Positions 26,626 through 35,502 of a stretch of 64,000 nucleotides of DNA are shown here, in pieces. The stretch comes from Agrobacterium tumefaciens. Lineage in GTDB: Bacteria; Pseudomonadota; Alphaproteobacteria; Rhizobiales; Rhizobiaceae. Below the pieces are notes generated by a model. The model was not told the origin of the DNA and ran no database searches. It worked only from the letters and a program-made list of their open reading frames with translations. How positions within the stretch are numbered: the first letter of the stretch is position 1; every line of letters starts with the position of its first letter. The stretch lies in the NCBI RefSeq assembly GCF_017726655.1, contig NZ_CP072309.1:613501-677500 (forward strand). The letters are read 5' to 3'. A program made the translations under genes and the position numbers.

Positions 26626-28161
26626 CTATCGCCAACTCGCAAGACGAGCAGTATCCTTCCGCGCTGGACCAAAGATTATGTAACTGATGGCGGCGAGTAT
26701 CCAGACGCTGATGCATGCGTAAAGCATGACCAGACCAAAACCGTCCGCAAGCGCCTGATGGACGACTTCCTCCGAAATGCCCTGCGCCGAGGCGCCGGCA
26801 GTGCCCGCGGCGATCCGTTCCGCAACCGCCTGAAGCGTTTTGGTATCGAGACCGGCGGGCAGATTGATCCGCAGCGAGGCACGGACGCCTTCCACCAGAA
26901 TGAAGCCCATGATGGGGATGTTGATTGCAAGCGAGATCATGCGCGCGCTCATGTCCATGCCGGACGCCATGCCGGAGCGGGCGGGAGAAACCGCGCCTGT
27001 GGTGGTGTTGGTTACCGGCGTATTGGTCAGGCCGAGCCCGATGCCGGCGAGGATGCAGCCGGGCAGCATTGTAAGCCAGCTCGCACGTTCGATGCCGCTC
27101 CCAAATTTCATCAGCATAAAACCCAGGCCGATGGTGAACAGTCCTGCCGGAATGACGAGGCGCGGCTGATAACGCAACGACAGACGTTCCGCCAAGGGTG
27201 GCACCACCAGCGCCGGCAGCGTATAGGCAAGCAGGCCGAGGCCGGCGGTGACGCTGTCATAACCGAGACCCGCCTGAAACCAGATCGGCAGATAGATCAT
27301 GAACGGCCAAAAGCTGATATTCATCGCCGCAGAACCAATGATCGCCCCGGAAAAAGACCGGATGCGGAACACGGAGAAATCGAACATCGGCCTCTGCGTG
27401 CGCTTTTCAGCAAACACGAAGGCAATGAAGCTTGCAACCGAGACTCCAAGGATGAGAAGCGCCATCGGGCTCGAAAAACCGAGCTCGGGCCCCTGCGTGA
27501 TGAAGAAGGCAAGACAAAAAACGGCGAGCGAAAGCGTGGCCATTCCGGCAAGATCAAGGCGCGCCGCCTCCGGATCGCGCGATTCTCGGACACCGCCCGC
27601 AGCGAGCAGCCACGTTAGAATGCCGAGTGCCACATGGACGAGGAACACCCATTCCCAGCTCCAAAGGGCAACCATGGCCCCGCCGATGATTGGGCCGAAA
27701 CCCAGCCCCACGCCTGAGATGATGCCCCACCAGCCGAAAGCCATGCCGCGCTCCCGCGCGGTACGGAACTGATGCGACAGGATGGCGATCTGACACACCA
27801 GCATCGCTCCGCCGCTCAAACCCTGCAGGAAACGGGCGCCGATCAGAACTGATACGTTACTTGTCATTCCACAGGCGAGGGAGGAAAGCGCAAAAGCGGC
27901 AATACTTGAAATAAAGACTCGTTTGCGACCGAAGCGGTCGGCTAGTGCGCCCGTCGCCATCAGCACCATGGTCACGCCGATCGTATAGGCGTTCATGATC
28001 CATTGAAGCTGACGAAAATCCGCCTTTAACACCTCTTCAAGTGTAGGCAGGATGGCCGGAACGCTGGAGATCTCCAGTCCGAACATCAGAGCGGAAAGAC
28101 AAACGGCAGTGAGCGCCATGGCGCTCCGGCTCGTCGTTCGTTCGCTGATAGTAATGGTCAT
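26626..28161 (-). CDS. MFS multidrug exporter (DHA2/EmrB-QacA type)
   Basis: A 511-residue transporter with about 14 membrane segments. Motif A is GALADRFGRKRVFI and motif C-like GIISGVGLGFGPIIGG is in the fifth segment, typical of drug:proton antiporters. The C-terminus (ISYIIFGPARKDTARL) is short and cytoplasmic. It is divergent from a LysR gene 116 bases away, the common layout for an inducible exporter and its regulator. It converges with the phosphotransferase gene, whose stop is 24 bases away. Confidence 0.9.
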   Translation of the reverse strand: MTITISERTTSRSAMALTAVCLSALMFGLEISSVPAILPTLEEVLKADFRQLQWIMNAYTIGVTMVLMATGALADRFGRKRVFISSIAAFALSSLACGMTSNVSVLIGARFLQGLSGGAMLVCQIAILSHQFRTARERGMAFGWWGIISGVGLGFGPIIGGAMVALWSWEWVFLVHVALGILTWLLAAGGVRESRDPEAARLDLAGMATLSLAVFCLAFFITQGPELGFSSPMALLILGVSVASFIAFVFAEKRTQRPMFDFSVFRIRSFSGAIIGSAAMNISFWPFMIYLPIWFQAGLGYDSVTAGLGLLAYTLPALVVPPLAERLSLRYQPRLVIPAGLFTIGLGFMLMKFGSGIERASWLTMLPGCILAGIGLGLTNTPVTNTTTGAVSPARSGMASGMDMSARMISLAINIPIMGFILVEGVRASLRINLPAGLDTKTLQAVAERIAAGTAGASAQGISEEVVHQALADGFGLVMLYACISVWILAAISYIIFGPARKDTARLASWR

Positions 28162-28277
28162 ATGTCAGCCTTTCTTGGTGGGCCCGCAACTGCGGAGGGC
28201 CACAGGCTAGACAAAGCTTGACCATAACTGAATTGGATGATTGGCTATTTCAGAGACAACAAATAGGAATGATCGAT

Positions 28278-29129
28278 ATGATCGCGCTGGATGTGGAGGC
28301 GGTCGAGGCCTTCGTCACGATCGCCGAGATGCAAAGTTTCACCCGTGCGGCCGAAGCGCTGGGTACGACCCAGGGCGCGATCAGCGTCAAGCTCAAGCGA
28401 TTGGAAGACAGGGTCGGCCATCGGTTGCTCGAACGCACGCCGCGTTCTGTGCGTCTCTCCGCCCAAGGGGCGGTCTTTCTAGCGCCCGCCCGTGAGTTTC
28501 TGGCTGCGCACGACAGGGCGCTGGCAGGACTTTCCGCCCCACGCAGGCGCTTTGGCCTCGGCATTGCAGCACATGTGGCGGGACCTGAGGTTCCGGCCCT
28601 GCTTGCGCGTCTCAATGACCACGATCCCGGCCTGACGATTGAAGTGCGGATGGATAACTCCCGTTCCCTGCTCGATGCCTTTGACAGGGGAGAAATTGAC
28701 GCAGCCATCATCAGGCGGGAGGATGATCGGCGGGATGGCGAAGTGCTCGGGCCGGAGCATTTCGGCTGGTACGCCGCTCCACAATTCGTGCATCGCCAAG
28801 GTGAACCATTGCGTCTTGCGGCACTGTCTCCCGCGTGTGGCGTGCGTGATATTGCCAGCCGCGCCCTGGACGGGGCTGGCATAGCCTGGACGGAGGTTTT
28901 CCTGGGCGGCACATCGTCCATGGTAACCGCCGCCGTTTCGGCCGGACTTGCGATTTCCGCCTTCTCCTGCCGCCTTGCCCCACCCGGCACCGTGGAGGTG
29001 AGCCAGCGTTTTGGGCTGCCTTCCCTGCCTTCCACCGAAATCATCATGTTCTCGACCCTGACGGACAGCAGGTCGCGTGAGGCGTTGCGAACACTCGCTG
29101 CCGCTTTTCGCGAGCATCGACCGACCTGA
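28278..29129 (+). CDS. LysR-family regulator divergent from the MFS exporter
   Basis: A 283-residue LysR-type protein. Its helix-turn-helix is FVTIAEMQSFTRAAEALGTTQGAISVKLKRLEDRVG (about 12-47), with a substrate-binding domain after residue 85. Start chosen at the ATG at 28278, nine bases after AGGA; two earlier in-frame starts have poorer spacing. By position it should control the exporter at 26626-28161 and itself. The co-inducer is unknown. Confidence 0.87.
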   Translation: MIALDVEAVEAFVTIAEMQSFTRAAEALGTTQGAISVKLKRLEDRVGHRLLERTPRSVRLSAQGAVFLAPAREFLAAHDRALAGLSAPRRRFGLGIAAHVAGPEVPALLARLNDHDPGLTIEVRMDNSRSLLDAFDRGEIDAAIIRREDDRRDGEVLGPEHFGWYAAPQFVHRQGEPLRLAALSPACGVRDIASRALDGAGIAWTEVFLGGTSSMVTAAVSAGLAISAFSCRLAPPGTVEVSQRFGLPSLPSTEIIMFSTLTDSRSREALRTLAAAFREHRPT

Positions 29130-29248
29130 CTGCCTTGGCGTTACAGATAGCCCACCCGCCTGTCGACATTTACCGGTGGAAAATCTAGCATCGCGCGAAA
29201 CCGGAAAAACCGATCATCTCACGTTCCAATCGCCACAGCGGAGTATTC

Positions 29249-30031
29249 ATGCCCCTTCCCCAAAAAATCGGTTTTATCGGAACAGGCGCCATCACCGACG
29301 CGATGGTCCGCGGCCTGCTTGCCAGACCCGCCGCCGTACCACATGTCATGGTTTCCCAGCGCAGCGCAGATGTTTCGGCTGAATTGGCCGCCGATTTTTC
29401 GCAGGTAATCGTCTCAAGCGACAATCAGGCTATCGTCGATGGCTGCGACACCGTCATGCTGGCAATCCGTCCCCAGATCGCCGAAGAGGTCGTCCGGCCG
29501 TTACGGTTCAGGGACGGACAGAAAGTCATCAGCGTCGTGGCTGCAACCAGCAGGGAAGCCCTTCTCGACTGGATCGATGCGGATGTGCATCTAACCCAGG
29601 CGATCCCGCTGCCCTTCGTTGCCCGCCGTAAAGGCGTTACCGCCATTTATCCCGTCGATAGGGATACGGCCGCAATTTTCAACGTCCTCGGCGGTGCTGT
29701 GGAATGTGAAACCAAGGCCGAATACGACCTTCTGGCCGCCGGCAGTGCTCTGATGGCTACTTATTTCGGCATCATGCAGACAGCAACGGAATGGTTGTCC
29801 GAAAACGGACTGCCGGAAGAAAAGGCGCGTGCCTATCTTGCCCCCCTCTTTGCCGGCCTCTCGGAGGTTGCGGTGTTGGCCGGAAGCAAGGCGGACTTTC
29901 ACGAGATCAGCCGTGAATTCGCCACCAAAGGCGGCCTCAACGAACAAGTGCTCAACGACTTCGACGGGAAAGGCGGTTCAAAGGCCTTGAAAGAGGCATT
30001 GAGCCGCGTGCTCCAGCGGATTACGCGATAG
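29249..30031 (+). CDS. Pyrroline-5-carboxylate reductase-like protein
   Basis: A 260-residue NAD(P)H-dependent reductase of the ProC family. The dinucleotide-binding IGFIGTGAITDAMVRGLL is at about 7-24, and the C-terminal all-alpha domain includes FATKGGLNEQVLNDF, matching the dimerisation and active-site helix of ProC. Classic ProC catalyses the last step of proline synthesis. This copy is divergent enough from standard ProC (the usual PGGTT/TS motif reads TKGGLNEQ) that a related imine substrate is possible. It stands between unrelated genes and ends at a bidirectional terminator. Confidence 0.8.
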   Translation: MPLPQKIGFIGTGAITDAMVRGLLARPAAVPHVMVSQRSADVSAELAADFSQVIVSSDNQAIVDGCDTVMLAIRPQIAEEVVRPLRFRDGQKVISVVAATSREALLDWIDADVHLTQAIPLPFVARRKGVTAIYPVDRDTAAIFNVLGGAVECETKAEYDLLAAGSALMATYFGIMQTATEWLSENGLPEEKARAYLAPLFAGLSEVAVLAGSKADFHEISREFATKGGLNEQVLNDFDGKGGSKALKEALSRVLQRITR

Positions 30032-30056
30032 CAATCGTTACAACCGCAGGAACAGG

Positions 30057-30080
30057 AAGGGGCCTTTCGGCCCCTTCTGC
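30057..30080. terminator. Bidirectional terminator between convergent genes
   Basis: AAGGGGCC / GGCCCCTT, an eight-base-pair stem with a TTTC loop, sits 25 bases after the ProC-like stop and just before the stop of the opposing MFS gene. A T-containing tail follows on the plus strand. Confidence 0.75.
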
Positions 30081-31679
30081 TTACGCCTTGCCCGGACGGT
30101 TGATCGTCAGGAAGTGGCGCACGACAGGTTTTTCCAGCCCGGAATGATAAGCCAGCACCTTGCCCTGCAAATCTGCGTCGGCATTGGAGACCCGCTTGTG
30201 CTGGCGAAGATGTTCCGCCCAGGATTCCACCATGAACCATTCGACGATCTTCTGTGGATCGGCGGAGTCTTCCGTCACACCCCACCCATAGGCGCCATCG
30301 CGGCGACGTTCCTGGGAGAGTTCGTCGAGTGCATGCAGGAAAGCGGAGCGGTGATGCTTTTCAACATTATATTCGATCAGGATCAGAACCGGGCCGCGAT
30401 CATGGGCCACCGGCTCGGCGACGAGCGGTTCCGGCCAGTGGTTGGAAGGCACCATATCCGCATCGCCCGCAGGCAGTTTGAGGCGGTGCATGATAAGGCC
30501 CGCAACCAGCAGTCCCGCAGCGCCGATCAGCAATGCTCCCGGCACGCCCGTGGCTTCACCAACAGTACCCCAGCCAAGGCTACCGGCTGTCATTGCGCCA
30601 TTGAAGACGGTCAGATAGACAGCAAGGCCACGGCCACGCACCCAGTTCGGCAGAACTGACTGGGCTGCCCCATTCAGCGTCGTCAGGGCCGTGATCCATG
30701 CGCCGCCGAGGAACAGCAGGACGATGATCGCAAGCCACTTTGGCGGAGCGAGTGAAAGCGCGGCCATGACCAGGGCGGTAATGACGGCAGCACCGAGAAG
30801 CAGGGCATCTGCATCGAAACGTTCGCGCAGCTTCGGCATGACCAGCGCGCCGCCGATGGCGCCAGCGCCGACAGCACCGAGCAGGATGCCATAAAAGCTC
30901 GCGTCTCCGCCGAGCAATTGCCGGGCAACAAGGGGAAGCAGCGCCCAGACGGCGCTGGCAAAAGCAAAGAAGATCGCCGCCCGCAGCAGCACGACATGCA
31001 ATGGCTTGCTGGCACGGGTGTACCGAAGGCCGGCCCGGAATGCGCCGAGGAAACCTTCGGCCAGGGCATCATCAGCGTTCTTTACCCGCGGCCACCACAG
31101 AAGGGCGGCGATGACGACAAAGTAACTGGCGACATCGGCGCCATAGGTAAAGGCCGCGCCGAAGGCCGCAAGCAGGATGCCGCCGGCAGCCGGACCGATA
31201 GAACGGGCGATATTGATGCCGAGCGAGTTCAGAGCCACGGCGCTCTTGATATCCTCGCGCTTCACCAGTTCCGGCACGATGGCCTGCCAGGTCGGCCCCA
31301 TCAGGGCGGCACCGATACCGCCGAGGAAGGTGAGACCGATCAGGGCGCTGACGGATAACAGGCCGGTGTGCGCAAGGACCATAAGGGTGACGCTGACGGA
31401 GGCCAGCAACAGCTGAACTGCGATCAGGAACTTGCGGCGGTCGAGAATATCGGTCAGCACGCCGGCCGGGATCGCCAGAAGAAAGATCGGCAGGGTTCCG
31501 GCTGCCTGCACCATGGCGACGGCAGCCGGAGAGGCAGATAGATCGGTCATCAGCCAGGAACTGGCGACATCGCGCATAAAGCTGCCGGTATTGCCGAGTA
31601 CCGTGGCGGCCCAGAGGACCGCGAAGACGGGTTGCGCAAGCGGAGCAAAACTGCTCGCCGAGGATTTTGCGGCGCTCAT
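30081..31679 (-). CDS. MFS transporter fused to a C-terminal ABM-like domain
   Basis: A 532-residue protein. Residues 1-405 form an MFS_3/EntS-like permease with about 12 membrane segments (LWAATVLGNTGSFMRDVASSWLMTDLS near the start, GVLTDILDRRKFLI as motif A). Residues about 420-530 are soluble and resemble the antibiotic biosynthesis monooxygenase fold, with VLILIEYNV, WGVTEDSADPQKIVEWFMVESWAEHLRQHKR and HFLTINRP. This fusion is known in the family, but its purpose is not. The start overlaps the DoxX stop by four bases. Confidence 0.85.
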   Translation of the reverse strand: MSAAKSSASSFAPLAQPVFAVLWAATVLGNTGSFMRDVASSWLMTDLSASPAAVAMVQAAGTLPIFLLAIPAGVLTDILDRRKFLIAVQLLLASVSVTLMVLAHTGLLSVSALIGLTFLGGIGAALMGPTWQAIVPELVKREDIKSAVALNSLGINIARSIGPAAGGILLAAFGAAFTYGADVASYFVVIAALLWWPRVKNADDALAEGFLGAFRAGLRYTRASKPLHVVLLRAAIFFAFASAVWALLPLVARQLLGGDASFYGILLGAVGAGAIGGALVMPKLRERFDADALLLGAAVITALVMAALSLAPPKWLAIIVLLFLGGAWITALTTLNGAAQSVLPNWVRGRGLAVYLTVFNGAMTAGSLGWGTVGEATGVPGALLIGAAGLLVAGLIMHRLKLPAGDADMVPSNHWPEPLVAEPVAHDRGPVLILIEYNVEKHHRSAFLHALDELSQERRRDGAYGWGVTEDSADPQKIVEWFMVESWAEHLRQHKRVSNADADLQGKVLAYHSGLEKPVVRHFLTINRPGKA

Positions 31680-32116
31680 TTGCCGGTTCCTTTCGTGAGA
31701 TCGATTGCAGCGACAATGATGAAGGCGCCAGCAAGGCCAAGATGTTCAAAGAAAGCATTGGTGGCCATCATGCGATCCATGCCGGGCGCCATTTCCCAGA
31801 AGCGGAGAGCGATGAAGGTGGCGAGAAGAGTGAAGCCTGCGAGTGCCAAGGCTCCGGCCCAGCGCAGGAAGCCCGACACGACCAGAGCGGAGGCAGTGAG
31901 TTCGAACAGGATGACGACGACGGCGAATGCGAATGCCGGCTGGAGCCCAAAATGGTTCATCTCGGCAATCGCCCCCGGAAAGTCGAAAATCTTCGTCAGC
32001 GGCCCCTGAATATAGGCCGAGCAAAGCGCAAGAAGCGCAAGGGTTATTGTGGCGGGTGCGGCAACGATATCCGCAAGGAAGCTCCGAAGGCGAAGGGTTG
32101 AAGATGGCTCGGTCAT
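31676..32116 (-). CDS. DoxX-family membrane protein
   Basis: A 146-residue integral membrane protein with four predicted helices. It has family features in the first helix (YIQGPLTKIFDFPGAIAEMNHFGL) and FFEHLGLAGAFIIVAA near the end. DoxX-type proteins are linked to quinone or thiol redox functions, but the biochemical role is unclear. Start at 32116 has AGGAG; the frame runs further upstream but without conservation. Translationally coupled to the MFS-ABM gene. Confidence 0.85.
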   Translation of the reverse strand: MTEPSSTLRLRSFLADIVAAPATITLALLALCSAYIQGPLTKIFDFPGAIAEMNHFGLQPAFAFAVVVILFELTASALVVSGFLRWAGALALAGFTLLATFIALRFWEMAPGMDRMMATNAFFEHLGLAGAFIIVAAIDLTKGTGK

Positions 32117-32205
32117 AAAGTGCTCCTGCGATCTGGCCGGTCGGTTCGAGCGGCGTTTGCGTTCATCTGATGGAGCGATATTAGCGCAATGGATTATCGA
32201 CAACA

Positions 32206-32245
32206 ATTGCATCAATAGTTTCGATATAATTGCGTATTCTGAAAT
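32206..32245. promoter_or_regulatory. Candidate LysR binding region upstream of doxX
   Basis: Contains ATTGCATC (32206) and AATTGCG followed by CTGAAAT (32228-32245). The same words occur in the same order in the promoter region between the ring-cleaving dioxygenase and LysR genes (36495-36546), suggesting a shared regulator. Confidence 0.35.
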
Positions 32246-32275
32246 ATTCTCTTTGTTTGGCTATTAGTCTTTTCC

Positions 32276-32301
32276 CATGGGCGGCACATGTGCCGCCCAT
32301 G
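32276..32301. terminator. Perfect 26-base palindrome, likely terminator of the amidohydrolase operon
   Basis: Each half is CATGGGCGGCACA or its complement, forming a perfect GC-rich hairpin 25 bases beyond the amidohydrolase stop and upstream of the doxX promoter. A-rich and T-rich flanks are short, so termination strength is uncertain. Confidence 0.6.
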
Positions 32302-32326
32302 AGTGGGTTTCCTTTGTGGATCAGGC

Positions 32327-34309
32327 TTATACTGCCCAGCAGGAGCAGCCCAAGGCACCGAAGAAACCTTTGAGATCGGCAATCGGCAGTTTCGATGTCC
32401 AGGCACCGGCATGGTCATGACCATGGACACCGCAATCGCTGGCGCAGCCGCAGGTGGAGATGGCCGTGCGGCGCAGCGAGCGGGCGCCCGCGCCATCCGG
32501 TTCACCCCAGGCTGCATAGCCGCCGAACTTGCGCACTGGCGACCAATCGGGCATGGCCGGCGGAATATTGCTTTCGTCCAGTGCCTTGAAGTCGCCGGCG
32601 CCATAGACGATCTTGCCACCCACCATGGTCAGTTCCGAGGTGAGGAAGGAGATTTCGTCTTCCGCGCAGGAGAAGAAGTCCTTGTCCGGCACCACGAGAT
32701 CGGCGAACTGGCCCTTCTCGATGCGCCCCTTCTTGCCTTCTTCGTTGGAGAACCAGGTGACGTTTTCCGTCCACATGCGCAGCGCCGTTTCGCGGTCGAG
32801 ACAATTGGCGCGCGGATAAAGCTGCATGCCGCCGACTGTCTTGCCGGTTACCATCCAGAACAGCGACACCCACGGATTATAGGAGGCGACCCGCGTTGCG
32901 TCCGTTCCGGCCGAAACGTTCACACCCTTGTCGAGCATGCGCCGGATCGGTGGTGTGGCTTCAGCTACCCCCTGGCCATAACGCTCGACGAAATATTCGC
33001 CCTGATAGGCCATGCGGTGCTGGGTGGCGATGCCGCCGCCAAGCGCAGAAATACGGTCGATGGAGCGATCGGAGATGGTTTCAGCATGGTCGAAGAACCA
33101 GTTAAGCCCTGCGAGCGGGATATCACGATTGACCTTTTCAAAGACATCCAGCGCCCGCGAAATGGTCTCGTCATAGGTGGCATGCAGACGCCAGGGCCAG
33201 CGGTTTTCCGCGAGTATCCGGACAACATCTTCAAGCTCGCCTTCCATCTCCGGCGGCATATCGGGCCGCGGCTGACGAAAATCCTCGAAATCGGCCGCGG
33301 AAAAGACGAGCATTTCACCCGCACCATTATGCCGGAAATAATCGTTGCCCTGCTTGTATTTGACCGACTGCGTCCAGTTGAGGAAGTCTTCCTTTTCCTG
33401 TTTCGGCTTCTGCGTGAAGAGGTTGTAGGCCAGCCGAACTGTCATCTGGTTCTCATCCGACAGCTTCTGGATTACCTCGTAATCATCAGGATAGTTCTGG
33501 AAGCCGCCGCCGGCGTCGATCACGCCGGTCACACCCAGCCGGTTCAGCTCGCGCATGAAATGGCGGGTGGAATTGACCTGATAGTCGAGCGGCAGCTTCG
33601 GCCCTTTGGCAAGCGTCGAATAGAGAATGCCGGCATTCGGCTTGGCGAGCAGCAGGCCTGTGGGATTGCCGTTGGCATCGCGGGTGATCTCGCCGCCGGG
33701 CGGGTTCGGCGTATCCCTGGTGTAGCCAACAGCGCGAAGGGCGGCACCGTTCAGCAGCGCCCGGTCATAGAGATGCAGAAGGAACACCGGCGTATCCGGC
33801 GCCACCGCATTGATCTCTTCGATGGTCGGCAGACGCTTTTCGACGAATTGGTGCTCGGTAAAACCGCCAACGACGCGCACCCATTGCGGAGCTGGCGTTA
33901 TCGCGACCTGGCGTTTCAGCATGTCCATGGCATCTGCAAGCGAGCGCACGCCGTCCCAGCGCAGTTCCATATTGAAGTTCAGCCCCCCACGCACGACGTG
34001 AGTGTGGTTGTCGATCAGACCGGGCAGCACGCGCTTGCCCTTGAGATCGATGATCTGCGTTTCCGGCCCGGCAAGGGCCATGACCTCGGCATCGCTTCCC
34101 ACCTCGAGAAACAGGCCATCCTTGATCGCGACTGCCGTTGCATTCGGATTGCCACGATCAAGTGTCGTGACGCGGCCATTGTGAAGGATGGTATCTGGAT
34201 GCATGGACGAAGCTCCGCTCTTGATGGGATCAGCGGCCTTAGCCGGTGAAAACAGATTCGAAAAGGCGAGACTGGATGCCGCGCCGAGGAAAGTGCGTCG
34301 TGTCGGCAT
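32327..34309 (-). CDS. Tat-exported amidohydrolase (YtcJ-like) with Cys/His-rich tail
   Basis: A 660-residue protein. MPTRRTFLGAASSLAFSNLF is a Tat signal with the TRRTFLG motif, so it folds before export. The amidohydrolase_3 body shows VLPGLIDNHTHVVRGG (first metal-binding His pair, about 97-104), NWFFDHAETISD, and SAGTDATRVASYNPW (metal Asp). Family members hydrolyse imides, formamides or carbamates; the substrate is unknown. The last 40 residues are odd: STCGCASDCGVHGHDHAG and then LGCSCWAV, five Cys and three His in a segment outside the usual fold. It could bind metal or a cofactor, or act in maturation. The start overlaps the XapX stop. Confidence 0.85.
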   Translation of the reverse strand: MPTRRTFLGAASSLAFSNLFSPAKAADPIKSGASSMHPDTILHNGRVTTLDRGNPNATAVAIKDGLFLEVGSDAEVMALAGPETQIIDLKGKRVLPGLIDNHTHVVRGGLNFNMELRWDGVRSLADAMDMLKRQVAITPAPQWVRVVGGFTEHQFVEKRLPTIEEINAVAPDTPVFLLHLYDRALLNGAALRAVGYTRDTPNPPGGEITRDANGNPTGLLLAKPNAGILYSTLAKGPKLPLDYQVNSTRHFMRELNRLGVTGVIDAGGGFQNYPDDYEVIQKLSDENQMTVRLAYNLFTQKPKQEKEDFLNWTQSVKYKQGNDYFRHNGAGEMLVFSAADFEDFRQPRPDMPPEMEGELEDVVRILAENRWPWRLHATYDETISRALDVFEKVNRDIPLAGLNWFFDHAETISDRSIDRISALGGGIATQHRMAYQGEYFVERYGQGVAEATPPIRRMLDKGVNVSAGTDATRVASYNPWVSLFWMVTGKTVGGMQLYPRANCLDRETALRMWTENVTWFSNEEGKKGRIEKGQFADLVVPDKDFFSCAEDEISFLTSELTMVGGKIVYGAGDFKALDESNIPPAMPDWSPVRKFGGYAAWGEPDGAGARSLRRTAISTCGCASDCGVHGHDHAGAWTSKLPIADLKGFFGALGCSCWAV

Positions 34310-34599
34310 CAGCTTTTCTCCCGGTTGATGGTCTGTTTGACTTCGGCAAGGTCGGATGCTTCAGCGCCACCTCTGGGCATATGGCCGAACATATGCGGTT
34401 TGATCTGGTTGATCCAGGAGACTGCAGACGGTTCTTTGCCGACAATCGTCTTCGCGAAAGGTATGATCTGCTCTCCAACCAGAATGCCGAGCAGACCGAC
34501 GAGCGCGATGACGGGCGGCGCGGGGGAGCGCACGTTGAGCAAGCTGTAAACAATGCCGACCAACAGGCCGGCGCCAAGTGACAGAAGATAGACTTTCAT
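34309..34599 (-). CDS. XapX-domain small membrane protein (DUF1427)
   Basis: A 96-residue protein with two hydrophobic segments (YLLSLGAGLLVGIVYSLL and VIALVGLLGILVGEQIIPFA) that match the XapX domain. Function of this family is unknown. The start at 34599 has AGGAGG eight bases upstream. It lies between the isochorismatase-like and amidohydrolase genes in what looks like one operon. Confidence 0.85.
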   Translation of the reverse strand: MKVYLLSLGAGLLVGIVYSLLNVRSPAPPVIALVGLLGILVGEQIIPFAKTIVGKEPSAVSWINQIKPHMFGHMPRGGAEASDLAEVKQTINREKS

Positions 34600-34669
34600 G
34601 GAAACCTCCTCGACAGGTTGAAGCCGCACCGGCTGGATGATGATCCTGCCGGCGCGGTCGGTTGAAAGC

Positions 34670-35362
34670 TTATTTCTTGGCCGGGTTCGGGCCGATGCGC
34701 TTGCCGTGTTTGACACGCTCTGCACCGCCATGGACATGGGTGACGGCATAATCGATGCCCATGCCGTACGCGCCGGAATGTTCCTTCACCAGCGACGTCA
34801 CGGCGTCGTAGGTTTCCTTGTGTGCCCAGTCGCGCTGCCATTCGAGCAGCACCTGCTGCCAAGTGACGGGAATGACACCGGCCTGAACCATGCGGTCCAT
34901 CGCATATTTGTGGGCGTCGGACGAAGTGCCGCCGGAAGCATCGGCGACCATGTAGATCTCATAATCTGGAACATCATGCAGGGCCGAGAGCGCAAAGGTC
35001 GTGTTGCACACTTCCGTCCAAAGACCGGAGACGACGATCTTCTTGCGGCCATTGGCGGCATTCTTCGCCAGCGCATCGCGGACGTTCTGGTCGTCCCAGG
35101 AGTTCATGGAGGTGCGCTCAAGGATGTCGTTCTCCGGGTAGACAGCCAGTAGTTCAGGGAACGTGTTGCCGGAGAAGCTTTCCGTTTCCACCGTGGTGAT
35201 TGTCGTCGGGATGTTGAAGATTTTTGCCGCCTTGGCGAGACCTACGACATTGTTCTTCAGGGTCTGGCGATCGATCGACTGCACGCCGAAAGCCATTTGT
35301 GGCTGCTGGTCGATGAAGATGAGCTGGCTGTTGGCGGGAGTAAGGACTTCGAGTTTGGACAT
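34670..35362 (-). CDS. Isochorismatase-family hydrolase (YcaC-like)
   Basis: A 230-residue cysteine hydrolase. The catalytic Asp is in LIFIDQQPQMAFG (about residue 18) and the nucleophile Cys in VVSGLWTEVCNTTFAL (about 118); TSMNSWDD corresponds to the family's N-x-W-D region in YcaC-type members. The class cleaves amide or vinyl-ether bonds. It sits in an operon with a ring-cleaving dioxygenase and an amidohydrolase, so it may deal with the same aromatic or amide substrate. Confidence 0.88.
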   Translation of the reverse strand: MSKLEVLTPANSQLIFIDQQPQMAFGVQSIDRQTLKNNVVGLAKAAKIFNIPTTITTVETESFSGNTFPELLAVYPENDILERTSMNSWDDQNVRDALAKNAANGRKKIVVSGLWTEVCNTTFALSALHDVPDYEIYMVADASGGTSSDAHKYAMDRMVQAGVIPVTWQQVLLEWQRDWAHKETYDAVTSLVKEHSGAYGMGIDYAVTHVHGGAERVKHGKRIGPNPAKK

Positions 35363-35502
35363 GGTGGTTCTCCGTTCAGGTGGTGATTGCCGATCGACGG
35401 CGGTGAAATTGACAGGGCTTCGCCGGTCGACTGCCCGGCAGGGGCAGACGCTTCAAAAACTTGGAGCCAAGTTGGTCAGTGGAGGCGGATCAGAGACCCG
35501 CT

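Noticed and set aside
32303..34249. 648-residue plus-strand frame
   Set aside because: Lies opposite the amidohydrolase, which has a Tat signal and metal motifs. No recognisable domain in the antisense product.
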